21,843 nt of DNA from JAVBKE01 sp031554215. Lineage in GTDB: Bacteria > Bacillota > Bacilli > JARBTR01. The stretch lies in contig JAVBKF010000011.1 of the NCBI GenBank assembly GCA_031554215.1, positions 1 through 21,843 of the forward strand. The letters are read 5' to 3'. The stretch's first letter is position 1. Each line of letters starts with the position of its first letter. The notes under the pieces were generated by a model. It was given only the letters and a program-made list of their open reading frames with translations, had not been told where the DNA came from and made no database searches. The position numbers were made by a program, and so were the translations under genes. Positions 8,401 through 16,165 of this stretch are shown here, one piece after another.

Positions 8401-9519
8401 TCAAAGCATTGATAAATATTCTTTCTCTAATAGGAGAACCATTTCAGTCACATCATAGCCATTATTTTTAATTTGGGTCGTCGCTTCCTCCCGTGTTCTC
8501 TTGGCTTCCAATGCTAAATCCGCCCACAGGCCTGGCGGTTCATCTAGACGAACAAACGTCAATATCCCAAGCCCCATATCGACCTCTTTAGGAATGACAT
8601 CAGAAGTAATAGCACACAAACCATTTGCCTGAACTTCGATTAGGACTGTACCGAGACCCTCATATAATGAAGGAAATAAAAACACATCCATTGCTTGGAT
8701 CAAATTAGGGATATCTGCACGAACGCCCAAAAAAAACACCGCATCAGTTAACCCTAACCTTTCAACTTCCTTTTCGATCGCTGGTCTGTTCATTCCATCA
8801 CCAATAAGTAAAAGAATGCTATCAGGTCTCTTCCGATGAATCTTGTGAAATATGTCAACTAAGAAAGGATGGTTTTTAGCATCACGAAAACTACCGATAT
8901 GTCCAACTACATACCGATCTGACACACAAAGTTCACCTCGCATTTTTTCCCGAACACTTGGGCTAAATGCGTATTGCTTTGCATCAATCGCATTTTTAAC
9001 TACTTTGAAATCATAACGACCGAATAACCATTCACCAGCTTTCTCACTACAAGCAAAGCGGTAATCAGACCTAACCGGAAGTTTCTTTTGAAGTATTTGT
9101 TTTACAACAGCACTTAATCCCTTTCCTGATGAGGTACTATGGCTATGAGAGACCGTAATCGTACCTAATTCTCTTGCTATTTTCAAATAGATGCTCGCTG
9201 TACTCCTAACGTGAGAATGAATTATTTGGTACTTCCCTTGAACCGATGCGAGCAAATGGCGCCAAGCCTTCTGATAGGGTAGATAATTTATTCCTGTAAA
9301 TGCTGGAACTCTATAGATTTTCCCGCCCAAAGCTTGAATTTCATCATCATAGAAACCTCGTTTATTTGTATGAACAACAAAATCGAATTGAAATTTCTCT
9401 TTATTTATATGCCTATACACATTCATCATTAACGTTTCAGCGCCACCAGCATCCATCACAGAAAACACGTGCAGTATGCGAACTTGCTGCACCTTATCCT
9501 TGTTCAAATAACTCTCCAC
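8401..9519 (-). CDS. GT4 glycosyltransferase, EpsF-like
   Basis: 372 residues from a GTG at 9519. The longest frame starts at an ATG at 9534, but that ATG has no ribosome binding site, and its first codons themselves form GGAGGGG five or six bases ahead of the GTG. The N-terminal half has VFSVMDAGGAETL, the UDP-sugar GT4 opening seen in EpsF-type enzymes, and VHTNKRGFYDDEI. The C-terminal half has VVGHIGSFRDAKN, LIGDG and the E-x7-E motif in FPSLYEGLGTVLIEVQ. It should be a cytoplasmic, membrane-associated enzyme adding one sugar to the lipid-linked repeat unit; donor and acceptor are unknown. It is last in the minus-strand block, 27 bases after the polymerase gene, and ends in TGA. Confidence 0.88.
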   Translation of the reverse strand: MESYLNKDKVQQVRILHVFSVMDAGGAETLMMNVYRHINKEKFQFDFVVHTNKRGFYDDEIQALGGKIYRVPAFTGINYLPYQKAWRHLLASVQGKYQIIHSHVRSTASIYLKIARELGTITVSHSHSTSSGKGLSAVVKQILQKKLPVRSDYRFACSEKAGEWLFGRYDFKVVKNAIDAKQYAFSPSVREKMRGELCVSDRYVVGHIGSFRDAKNHPFLVDIFHKIHRKRPDSILLLIGDGMNRPAIEKEVERLGLTDAVFFLGVRADIPNLIQAMDVFLFPSLYEGLGTVLIEVQANGLCAITSDVIPKEVDMGLGILTFVRLDEPPGLWADLALEAKRTREEATTQIKNNGYDVTEMVLLLEKEYLSML

Positions 9520-9546
9520 CTTATACCCCTCCATTCATTAGAATGT

Positions 9547-10785
9547 CTACAAATGCTCATCCCCATGTTCGTGTTGTAATCTTTCAGCTGTGTTGGAAGC
9601 AATCACAATACCTAGCCCCATAAATAAATAAAGCATAAATAGCTTTGTCCCAAAGTTTGGTTCTAGCATTCCTTCGCATAGGACAACGATTAGTCCTCTC
9701 TTATAGCCGACAATGAATGTTGCTAAAGCTGGATTTGAGTCCAAACGAACGTTTCTTCTCAAATAGAGGAAAATCGAAGTCATAAATGTTAGAAAAACGA
9801 CCGTGGCAACCAGTCCAGTATCACCTAATAATTGTAGGATAAAATTATGTGCCAAATAATACTGATGGAGCGCATTGACATTGCTAAATCCATTCCCTAC
9901 AAACGGATGTAGTAAAAAAGCATCAAAATATTCCCCAAAAATAGCAAACCGTTCCATAAGATTACTCTGATGAAGTAGGTTTTCAAATCTACCTTCACTG
10001 ATCATTTGTCCTATAAACTCATTCCCAAGCAGATAGAAAGAACCCATAAACAAAGCAAATAGCGCAAATGAGGTACCTTTATTGACTGTTCTTTTCTTTG
10101 CCCAGAACAACTCTTTAATCGAAAAAACAACAATAAAGAAAAGTAAAAAAATCAGAGCTGTCCTAGAGCCTGTGTAGACAATGGCAACGCTAAAAACGAG
10201 TAAGAAAAAAAGCGTCTTGATCATTTTTTTTACTGAATCACTGTTAAATAATGAAGTAAACAATATAAAAAAAGGAATCATCATATTCGTTGCTAAGTAG
10301 TTACTTCCGCCAATGCTCAATTGAATTTTCTGCCCAATGATAAAGTCACCACCATTAATCACAAGTGTTTTTAAAATCACACTAAAGGCTAAGAACAAAC
10401 CAGCATAAATATAGAAGTTGATTGCCCGCGTCTGTTGTTTTTGATCAAAGTGAAGATTGGAGAATAGTAAAAGGATGAATAATACTTCAAGATAGGCCAA
10501 AAACGTTTGAAGATAGCGACCAAAGTCATGAACATTAATGGTAGATAGGAGGCTAAGTAATAAAAAAATAAATAAATATTTGGTAAAGTGGATAACCTCA
10601 AACTGTTTCTGAGCCAATACTTTTATCAACCATAGGAGGGTAGACAAAAGGATAAAAGCTTCACCGATATAAATTGTAAGAGAGGAACCTCCAAAATGAA
10701 GAGAAATTGGTGGGAAAAACAATGTTAATATGCTTGTATAAATCGTCATCCTTAATAACATTATTTCATCAGACTGTCTAACCAT
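9547..10785 (-). CDS. Wzy-like polysaccharide polymerase (O-antigen ligase/polymerase family)
   Basis: 412 residues from the ATG at 10785, chosen because AAAGGAG (about 10791-10797) lies just upstream; the longer frame to 10833 has no site. The protein is strongly hydrophobic, with roughly ten to twelve membrane spans. A long extracytoplasmic loop in the last third contains HPFVGNGFSN and HNFILQLLGDTGLVA, the Wzy_C-type pattern of O-antigen ligases and polymerases. In a Wzx/Wzy pathway it joins repeat units on the outer face of the membrane. It sits in the glycosyltransferase operon, 74 bases after the GT2 gene, as expected for the polymerase of this locus. Polymer chemistry cannot be read from it. 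Confidence 0.85.
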   Translation of the reverse strand: MVRQSDEIMLLRMTIYTSILTLFFPPISLHFGGSSLTIYIGEAFILLSTLLWLIKVLAQKQFEVIHFTKYLFIFLLLSLLSTINVHDFGRYLQTFLAYLEVLFILLLFSNLHFDQKQQTRAINFYIYAGLFLAFSVILKTLVINGGDFIIGQKIQLSIGGSNYLATNMMIPFFILFTSLFNSDSVKKMIKTLFFLLVFSVAIVYTGSRTALIFLLFFIVVFSIKELFWAKKRTVNKGTSFALFALFMGSFYLLGNEFIGQMISEGRFENLLHQSNLMERFAIFGEYFDAFLLHPFVGNGFSNVNALHQYYLAHNFILQLLGDTGLVATVVFLTFMTSIFLYLRRNVRLDSNPALATFIVGYKRGLIVVLCEGMLEPNFGTKLFMLYLFMGLGIVIASNTAERLQHEHGDEHL

Positions 10786-10859
10786 TTGATCTCCTTTCGT
10801 TCCCATTTTCACTAAGTGATGGCAAAGCAACATTCACCAGTCACTGTGCTGACCCATCA

Positions 10860-11726
10860 TCACTTGAAAAAGCGAATAATCTTCTTCCCAAGCACAAGCG
10901 CAGTAGAATGAACAATATAAATCATTTTCAGGGTCAATATCCCTATTGGCCCCAATAGCTGATGTTTTCTAATAACAGTATAGTAACTATGTTTAGCTTG
11001 TATAAGTGCTTTTAGTTTTGGTGTTTTCTTCTGGGATGATGCACCATGTAGGTGAAAAATAGACGTATGATCTAGAATATAGCATTGTTTTGCCACGGCG
11101 CGAATTCGGTAACACAGATCGATATCCTCAGCATACATAAAGATCGTTTCATCAAAACCACCAATCGCCACATAGTCTTCACGCTTCACCAACATAAAAC
11201 ATCCAGAAACCCAGTCAGCTTTAAACAATCCCTTTTCCTGATACTGTTTAAAGCGAATCTTTTTCACAAAATTAAAATTCCAAAAAAGAAAACCTAGTTT
11301 CGCGTCGTTTAGTACACTGGGAAAATGATATCCTAGGGATTGAATACTGCCATCCATATTTAAAATCTTTGAAGACAGCACACCAATAGATTCATTTTCC
11401 ATCATCAGCTTTAATAAGAGCGAAAAATCTGTGCCCGCTGCTATTGTATCACTATTCAATAATGCGACAAATGTCCCCTTGCACCGTTTTACCCCAATAT
11501 TATTCGCACTGCCAAAACCACTATTTTTATCATTAGCTACAATTTGCACATGAGGGAGGTTTCTCTCGCGAATGAAATCACACGAACCATCATTTGAATG
11601 ATTATCAACAACAATGATTTCGTAGCTAATTGATTTTAACCATTGGTTATCGTTAATCGATTGAATACAGTCTATCGTGATAGTAGGTGTCTTATAATTG
11701 ACAATAATAAATGAGAGCGTAACCAA
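10860..11726 (-). CDS. GT2 glycosyltransferase, WbbL/rhamnosyltransferase-like
   Basis: 288 residues. The start is TTG (11726) with AAAGGAAG upstream; no ATG is available at a sensible place. The GT-A fold is shown by SFIIVNYKT, VVDNHSNDGS at about residue 40, GFGSANN, the metal-site LNSD, and the acceptor-side WVSGCFMLVKRE, GGFDETIF and AEDIDLCYR. This is the pattern of GT2 rhamnosyltransferases such as WbbL, which transfer from dTDP-rhamnose, though the donor is not certain. The C-terminal 60 residues are basic and hydrophobic and may touch the membrane. The gene follows a 312-base gap holding a mobile-element remnant. It ends in TGA. Confidence 0.85.
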   Translation of the reverse strand: MVTLSFIIVNYKTPTITIDCIQSINDNQWLKSISYEIIVVDNHSNDGSCDFIRERNLPHVQIVANDKNSGFGSANNIGVKRCKGTFVALLNSDTIAAGTDFSLLLKLMMENESIGVLSSKILNMDGSIQSLGYHFPSVLNDAKLGFLFWNFNFVKKIRFKQYQEKGLFKADWVSGCFMLVKREDYVAIGGFDETIFMYAEDIDLCYRIRAVAKQCYILDHTSIFHLHGASSQKKTPKLKALIQAKHSYYTVIRKHQLLGPIGILTLKMIYIVHSTALVLGKKIIRFFK

Positions 11727-11829
11727 TAGTCGCTTCCTTTCTAAATGAGCTACAGGCCAGTGACGTACCTAATTTACCTAAGCATTAAATTTAATGAACT
11801 AATATTCTGAAAAATAGTATGTAACACGA

Positions 11830-12019
11830 GAGACCACTGAAAAAGTCCTTTTCTACATAGAAATAGAATTCTTAAAAAATAGACTCCCTGAAAATCGTCC
11901 TTTCACCCTTCCAAAGCATAGCGTTTAGTCCAACTGATTATCCTTCTCAAATCAAGCGTGAGAATCGTTGGTTCATGAATTTACTTTTCTAGAAACTCAG
12001 TGACTTTTTCAGTATCCTC
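11830..12019. mobile_element. MITE-like or IS1182-type remnant with 12-bp inverted ends
   Basis: ACTGAAAAAGTC at 11836-11847 is repeated in inverse orientation at 12002-12013, and both copies are preceded outward by GAG plus three unmatched bases, giving ends at 11830 and 12019. Ends of the form GAG...ACTGAAAAAGTC resemble those of IS1182-type elements, as I recall. The 190-base interior has no reading frame of note, so it is either an internally deleted copy or a MITE. No clear target duplication is visible. It sits inside the polysaccharide operon between epimerase and GT2. Chance pairing of terminators is the main alternative. Confidence 0.5.
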
Positions 12020-12038
12020 TAGCACGGGTCATCATTTT

Positions 12039-13013
12039 TTACAAATTAGCTTTATACCAGTCTACCGCCAAGGCAATACCACTATAAAAATCATAAGCAG
12101 GATCATATCCTATTAATTGGCGCGCTTTTGAAATATCTGCTTTCGAGTGCTTTACATCACCAGCCCGTTCCGGTCCGTATGTCGGATCGATAGGTTTATC
12201 AAGTAAATCTGCCAACGTCCGGTAGAGATTCATTAAAGAAACATTCCCGCCAAAGGCAATATTATAAACTTCTCCAGCAGCTTCTTTTGAAGCTTTAAAT
12301 GACCTTAAATTTGCCTCGATAACATTATCAATATAAGTGAAGTCACGTGATTGGCGTCCATCACCATGAATAACGGGTGCCTGGTTCTCTTGAAGTAGTT
12401 TAATATACTTCGGGATGACTGCTGCATAGGACCCCTCTGGATTCTGACGTCTACCAAACACATTGAAATACCGGAGCCCGTATGTATCCAGTCCATACAA
12501 ACTTGTATAAAGACGAGCATATTCTTCACAAACTTTTTTTGTGAGCGCATAAGGGGACAATACCTTTCCTTCTACCCCTTCACACTTAGGTAACGCTGGG
12601 TGATCACCATATACCGACGAACTAGACGCATAGACAAACTTCTCCACTTGACACTGCCGTGCCGCTTCCAGCATATTGAGCGTCCCTTTGATATTGGTCT
12701 CTTCATAGTGTTGTGGCATTAAAATACTTCTCGGTACACTGCCCCAGGCCGCTTGGTGCGTAACATAACGTACACCAGTGCAAGCAGATAAGCAGGTATC
12801 GTAGTCTGTAATATCCCCTTCAATAAATTCAAAATTCGGTTGCTTCATAAATTCTGCAATATTGTCAAATTTACCATTAGACAAATTATCCAAACATCGA
12901 ACCTTATGGCCTTTATTAAGAAGCGCCTCACAGAGATTTGAGCCAATAAATCCAGCACCACCAGTAACCAAAAAAACGGCATCTTGCTCAAAAACGATAT
13001 CCTGAGTCGTCAC
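12039..13013 (-). CDS. UDP-N-acetylglucosamine 4-epimerase, WbpP/TviC type
   Basis: 324 residues, starting at a GTG (13013) one base after the TAA of the dehydrogenase gene, with TGGAGG about eight bases upstream inside that gene. An extended short-chain dehydrogenase: NAD motif GGAGFIG (residues 18-24), SSSSVYG at about 130-136, catalytic Tyr155 and Lys159 in SPYALTKK, and YFNVFG and SRDFTYIDNV further on. The length and the HQAAWGSVPRS segment fit WbpP/TviC enzymes, which interconvert UDP-GlcNAc and UDP-GalNAc or their 6-acid forms. Beside a UDP-HexNAc 6-dehydrogenase it would make UDP-GalNAcA, as in the Vi antigen pathway. With the dehydrogenase broken it may supply only UDP-GalNAc. Tight coupling to the upstream gene suggests they once formed one functional unit. 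Confidence 0.9.
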   Translation of the reverse strand: MTTQDIVFEQDAVFLVTGGAGFIGSNLCEALLNKGHKVRCLDNLSNGKFDNIAEFMKQPNFEFIEGDITDYDTCLSACTGVRYVTHQAAWGSVPRSILMPQHYEETNIKGTLNMLEAARQCQVEKFVYASSSSVYGDHPALPKCEGVEGKVLSPYALTKKVCEEYARLYTSLYGLDTYGLRYFNVFGRRQNPEGSYAAVIPKYIKLLQENQAPVIHGDGRQSRDFTYIDNVIEANLRSFKASKEAAGEVYNIAFGGNVSLMNLYRTLADLLDKPIDPTYGPERAGDVKHSKADISKARQLIGYDPAYDFYSGIALAVDWYKANL

Positions 13014-13014
13014 G

Positions 13015-14337
13015 TTATAGCCTCCAGTATGAATACCCTGATTTTTCTAAATCTTCCTTTTGCAGAATCCCCTTAACATCCAAGATAATCTTTTTCTTCT
13101 TACTTTGCTGATCGAAGAACTGATCAAAATCTCGTACATCAAGGTGAGCAAATGATTCATGAGCTACTGCAACAATAATCGCATCCATCTGTTGAAGTTC
13201 ATCCATGTCACTGAGCTTCACATCATAAATTTGCTTAGCATCACACTTATTCGCGAGTGGATCTATGACCCGTGGGTCCATGCCGTATTCACGTAATTCC
13301 GAAACAATATCAGCGGCACGCGTATTCCTTATATCAGGGCAATTCTCTTTGAAAGTGAACCCTAGCACTGCCACCTTGGCACGCCGAACAGGAATATCTT
13401 CGTGGATTAATTCTTTGATCAATCTTTCAACTACATATTTACCCATCGAGTCGTTAAACCATCAACCAGTCAAAAACACATGTGGATAATAGCCCGTTTC
13501 TTTTGCTTTATATGCAAGATAATAAGGATCAACACCAATACAATGTCCACCGACGAGTCCCGGAGAAAAACGAGCAAAATTCCACTTTGTTTCTGCCGCA
13601 GCGAGTACCGCTCTCGTGTCGATATTCATTTTATTAAATATCATCGCTAACTCATTGACAAAAGCAATATTAATATCCCGTTGTGCATTTTCAATGACTT
13701 TAGCTGCTTCTGCAACCTTAATGCTTTCCGCCCTGTAAACACCCGCTGTAATAATCGTTTCATACACCTTTGCAACTAGGTCGGTTGTTGCCTCGTCCAA
13801 ACCAGAAACAATCTTTACAGTCGTTTCTAGTTTGTGCGCTTGGTCACCAGGATTAATCCTTTCTGGTGAATAACCTACTGTAAAATCAACACCACAAACA
13901 AGTCCTGAACACGCCTCCAAGATTGGTACGCAAATGTCCTCTGTCACCCCAGGGTAAACAGTTGATTCATAAACAACTACTGCCCCTTGAACAAGGTTTT
14001 CTCCAACAAGTTTGCTGGCACTTTTGAGTGGTATCAAGTCTGGCGTATGGTCAGTATTAATTGGTGTTGGTACGGTTACAACATGGAATTTCGCGCCTGC
14101 AAGCTGAGATTCATTGCTAGTAAAGTTGGCAGTACACTCAGCAAGTGACTTCTCTGCTACTTCATTCGTCAAATCGATTCCATTTTTGAGTTGCTCAATC
14201 CGATTTGAATTAATATCAAATCCGATTACATCCAGTTTCTCCGAAAACGCGACAGCTATTGGCAATCCGACATAACCTAGTCCTATAACTGAAATTTTCT
14301 CCTTACGTGAAGCTATCGCCTCAAATGATACCAACAT
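13015..14337 (-). pseudogene. UDP-N-acetylhexosamine 6-dehydrogenase (WbpA/TviB type) interrupted by an in-frame TGA
   Basis: Read through, the gene is 440 codons, the usual family length. The ATG at 14337 has GAGAGGG upstream and overlaps the end of the GT4 gene by 17 bases. The first part (291 residues) holds the NAD motif VIGLGYVGLP, VPTPI, YESTVYPG and the catalytic Cys266 in GGHCIGVDPYY. TGA at 13464-13462 then interrupts, and the same frame resumes with NDSMGKYVVE, VAVLGFTFKENCPDIRN and the NAD/UDP-binding C-terminal domain to the TAA at 13015. Family members usually read AGRR-NDSMG here, so the TGA and the next TGG stand where two Arg codons are expected. Without the C-terminal domain the enzyme should be inactive. 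The downstream ATG at 13446 has no ribosome binding site. A sequencing error or rare readthrough remains possible. Confidence 0.8.
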
Positions 14338-15445
14338 TTTCCCTCTCCAATCCCATTGCCTCCAACATCTCGTCATTAATCTTATTGACATCGTATTTTT
14401 CAACACAATAACGATAACTTTGTTCAGCCATTTTTTCACATTTACTTGGATTCTCAATCATCCAAATCATTTTCTCAGCCAATGATTGTGCATTCCGGGC
14501 CTCAGCTAGAAGACCTGTCTTGCCATCTATAACCGTTTCTTTTGCACCAACCACATTCGTAGTGATGATCGGCCGTTTCATAGCCATTGCTTCGAGTGTT
14601 GAATGTGGTATCCCTTCATGATAAGAGGGTAAAACAAAGATACGTGCACCTTCAATATAAGGGCGTACATCACGCGTGGCACCCAAATACTCAGCCCCAG
14701 CGTCTGAAACCATTTGATAAAATTTATCTTTATCAATTGCGTTCGGGTTGACAACAAAGTCACCTAAAAATTGAAATTCAGCAGCTGGATACAACTTCTT
14801 TACAATACTAGCTGCTTCAAAATATTCTTGTACCCCTTTATCATAGACAATTCTTGCAATCATTATAAATCGATTTTTCTTCGGCAACTGTTTTGGCCGA
14901 AATCGTGCTAGATTAATCCCCGACCCATCTACAACGACACTTTTTTGTTCAGGCAGTAACGCTCTTGAAACAAAAGACTCACAATTATCATTGTTTTGAA
15001 AAATCACTTTCTCATTAAATCCAAAGGCAAACTTAAACAAACGAGTTGCAAAAAAACGGCTCAATTTATTATGCCACTTATTGGAATTAAAGAGAAGACC
15101 TGTACCTGTCAGTAAGCTAAAACTATGCGGCACTCCAGCTAGTTTAGCAGCAATCGATCCATAAATCACTGGTTTAATTGTACAAGAGAGCACCACACTA
15201 GGCTTGTGCTGCATCATAACCTTTCTGAGGTGTAGAATTAACAATAAATCTTTGATAGGGGATATTCGGTTACCTTTGAAAGGGACTGAAATATATTCTG
15301 CCCCATACCGCGTTACTTCATCACTTCCATCTGATTCTGGTGCAATCGCAATGACTTCATTATTTAAACGAACTAAATCGTTGACCAAGTCACCTCTAAA
15401 TGTCCAAAAACCATATGCACTATTTGAAATAATAGCAACCTTCAA
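14321..15445 (-). CDS. GT4 glycosyltransferase, PglA-like, first gene of the minus-strand block
   Basis: 374 residues from a TTG at 15445 with a strong GGAGGAA (15451-15457) six bases upstream. The N-terminal domain has VAIISNSAYGFWTFRGDLV, SCTIKPVIYGSIAA and GTGLLFN, a combination seen in PglA-type GT4 enzymes that add HexNAc to an undecaprenyl-linked sugar. The C-terminal domain has VVDGSGINLARF, ARIVYDKGVQEYFEA and the E-x7-E motif in YHEGIPHSTLEAMA. It likely adds the second sugar of the repeat unit on the inner membrane face; donor and linkage are not known. It overlaps the dehydrogenase gene by 17 bases. Its own start and leader occur a second time, degraded, just upstream. Confidence 0.88.
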   Translation of the reverse strand: MKVAIISNSAYGFWTFRGDLVNDLVRLNNEVIAIAPESDGSDEVTRYGAEYISVPFKGNRISPIKDLLLILHLRKVMMQHKPSVVLSCTIKPVIYGSIAAKLAGVPHSFSLLTGTGLLFNSNKWHNKLSRFFATRLFKFAFGFNEKVIFQNNDNCESFVSRALLPEQKSVVVDGSGINLARFRPKQLPKKNRFIMIARIVYDKGVQEYFEAASIVKKLYPAAEFQFLGDFVVNPNAIDKDKFYQMVSDAGAEYLGATRDVRPYIEGARIFVLPSYHEGIPHSTLEAMAMKRPIITTNVVGAKETVIDGKTGLLAEARNAQSLAEKMIWMIENPSKCEKMAEQSYRYCVEKYDVNKINDEMLEAMGLERENVGII

Positions 15446-15770
15446 ACTAATTCCTCCTATATAATTAAGAATATATAAATTGCAAAATCAAAAAAAGTCA
15501 TTTCACTACACAAAAAAAACAATTCAATATAGAAAATACTCAATTAAACCGTATAATGAGCCTACCAAAATCCTTTAGAAATAAACAATTATTCTATTTG
15601 AAATAATGTTAAGCTTCAAACCACTTCCTTCTACATGATTTAAGAATCGTTAAATTGCATAGACAACAGGCATTTCTATATAGAAAATATTTCGATATAA
15701 TCGATATAAAATACTCAAGTGTTAGACAGTCAAACGAGCCTACCAAAATCATTTAGGAATAAACAATAAA
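15420..15770. repeat. Old imperfect tandem duplication of the operon leader, two units of about 175 bases
   Basis: Unit A (about 15420-15590) runs from the start of the GT4 gene through its leader. Unit B (about 15594-15770) repeats it with clear divergence. Shared markers are CTATTTGAAATAAT at 15420 and 15594 (offset 174) and GAGCCTACCAAAATC at 15558 and 15736 (offset 178), with TAGAAAATA and ATACTCAA between them. Unit B even contains a decayed version of the start codon and first codons (TTGAAGCTTAAC) with a weakened ribosome binding site. The duplication therefore includes promoter, leader and gene start. Confidence 0.75.
15705..15733 (-). promoter_or_regulatory. SigA-type promoter for the minus-strand polysaccharide block
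   Basis: On the minus strand TTGACT (15733-15728), a 17-base spacer, then TTTATA (15710-15705). It lies in the distal unit of the tandem duplication. The same position in the proximal unit has lost three bases and its -35 (TTATAC there), so this distal copy looks like the better promoter. A 9-bp inverted repeat CGAGCCTAC/GTAGGCTCG (15735-15743 and 15771-15779) abuts the -35 and could be an operator. Confidence 0.6.
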
Positions 15771-15780
15771 GTAGGCTCGG

Positions 15781-16051
15781 TTCATAATAGCACATCCAGG
15801 ACATTTTTCAAAGATGGGTATGATTTTGAGAAAAACATAGTTTTAGATTTCAATTTTATTACACAAAAGCTAGCAATAGCTTACAATTAGTTTGTTTCGA
15901 TGGACAAGTACTGCAAGAAAAAGTACGACAAAAACAAATAAAAACGGTAATAACAGGCATAATAACCATTAATAAATAGACGAATATTACATGAATTTTT
16001 TGAATAGCACGAGAATTTCATTTAATCATCGGTAATCTGTCCCTAGTTGCC
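15781..16051. other. Divergent intergenic core of the polysaccharide locus
   Basis: About 270 AT-rich bases between the promoters of the two divergent blocks. I see only short, weak palindromes, such as AAGCTA/TAGCTT near 15870, and no gene. Confidence 0.35.
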
Positions 16052-16080
16052 TTTTGCTTTGAATGCAACTATGCTATGAT
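16052..16080 (+). promoter_or_regulatory. Extended -10 promoter for the tyrosine autokinase gene
   Basis: TATGAT (16075-16080) is preceded by TGC, an extended -10, with a poor -35 TTTTGC at 17 bases. The leader to the start codon is about 80 bases and contains a hairpin AATAACCA/TGGTTATT (16108-16115 and 16125-16132). Confidence 0.5.
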
Positions 16081-16165
16081 AAACAAATCCTAAAAAATAA
16101 GGTATAAAATAACCATTTTTTTATTGGTTATTGACAATCCAACTAGACCATGGAGGTTTTTTTGA

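Noticed and set aside
13462..13464. TGA read as tryptophan in a variant genetic code.
   Set aside because: Genes at 8401, 10860 and 14321 end in TGA at sensible places, so TGA acts as a stop here, and the family expects Arg and not Trp at this site.
13441..13470. Frameshift between the two halves of the UDP-HexNAc dehydrogenase.
   Set aside because: Reading the codons shows both halves in one frame with a single TGA between them, so it is a nonsense codon.
15420..15779. CRISPR-like repeat array in the leader.
   Set aside because: Only two long diverged units with no spacers; this is a tandem duplication.
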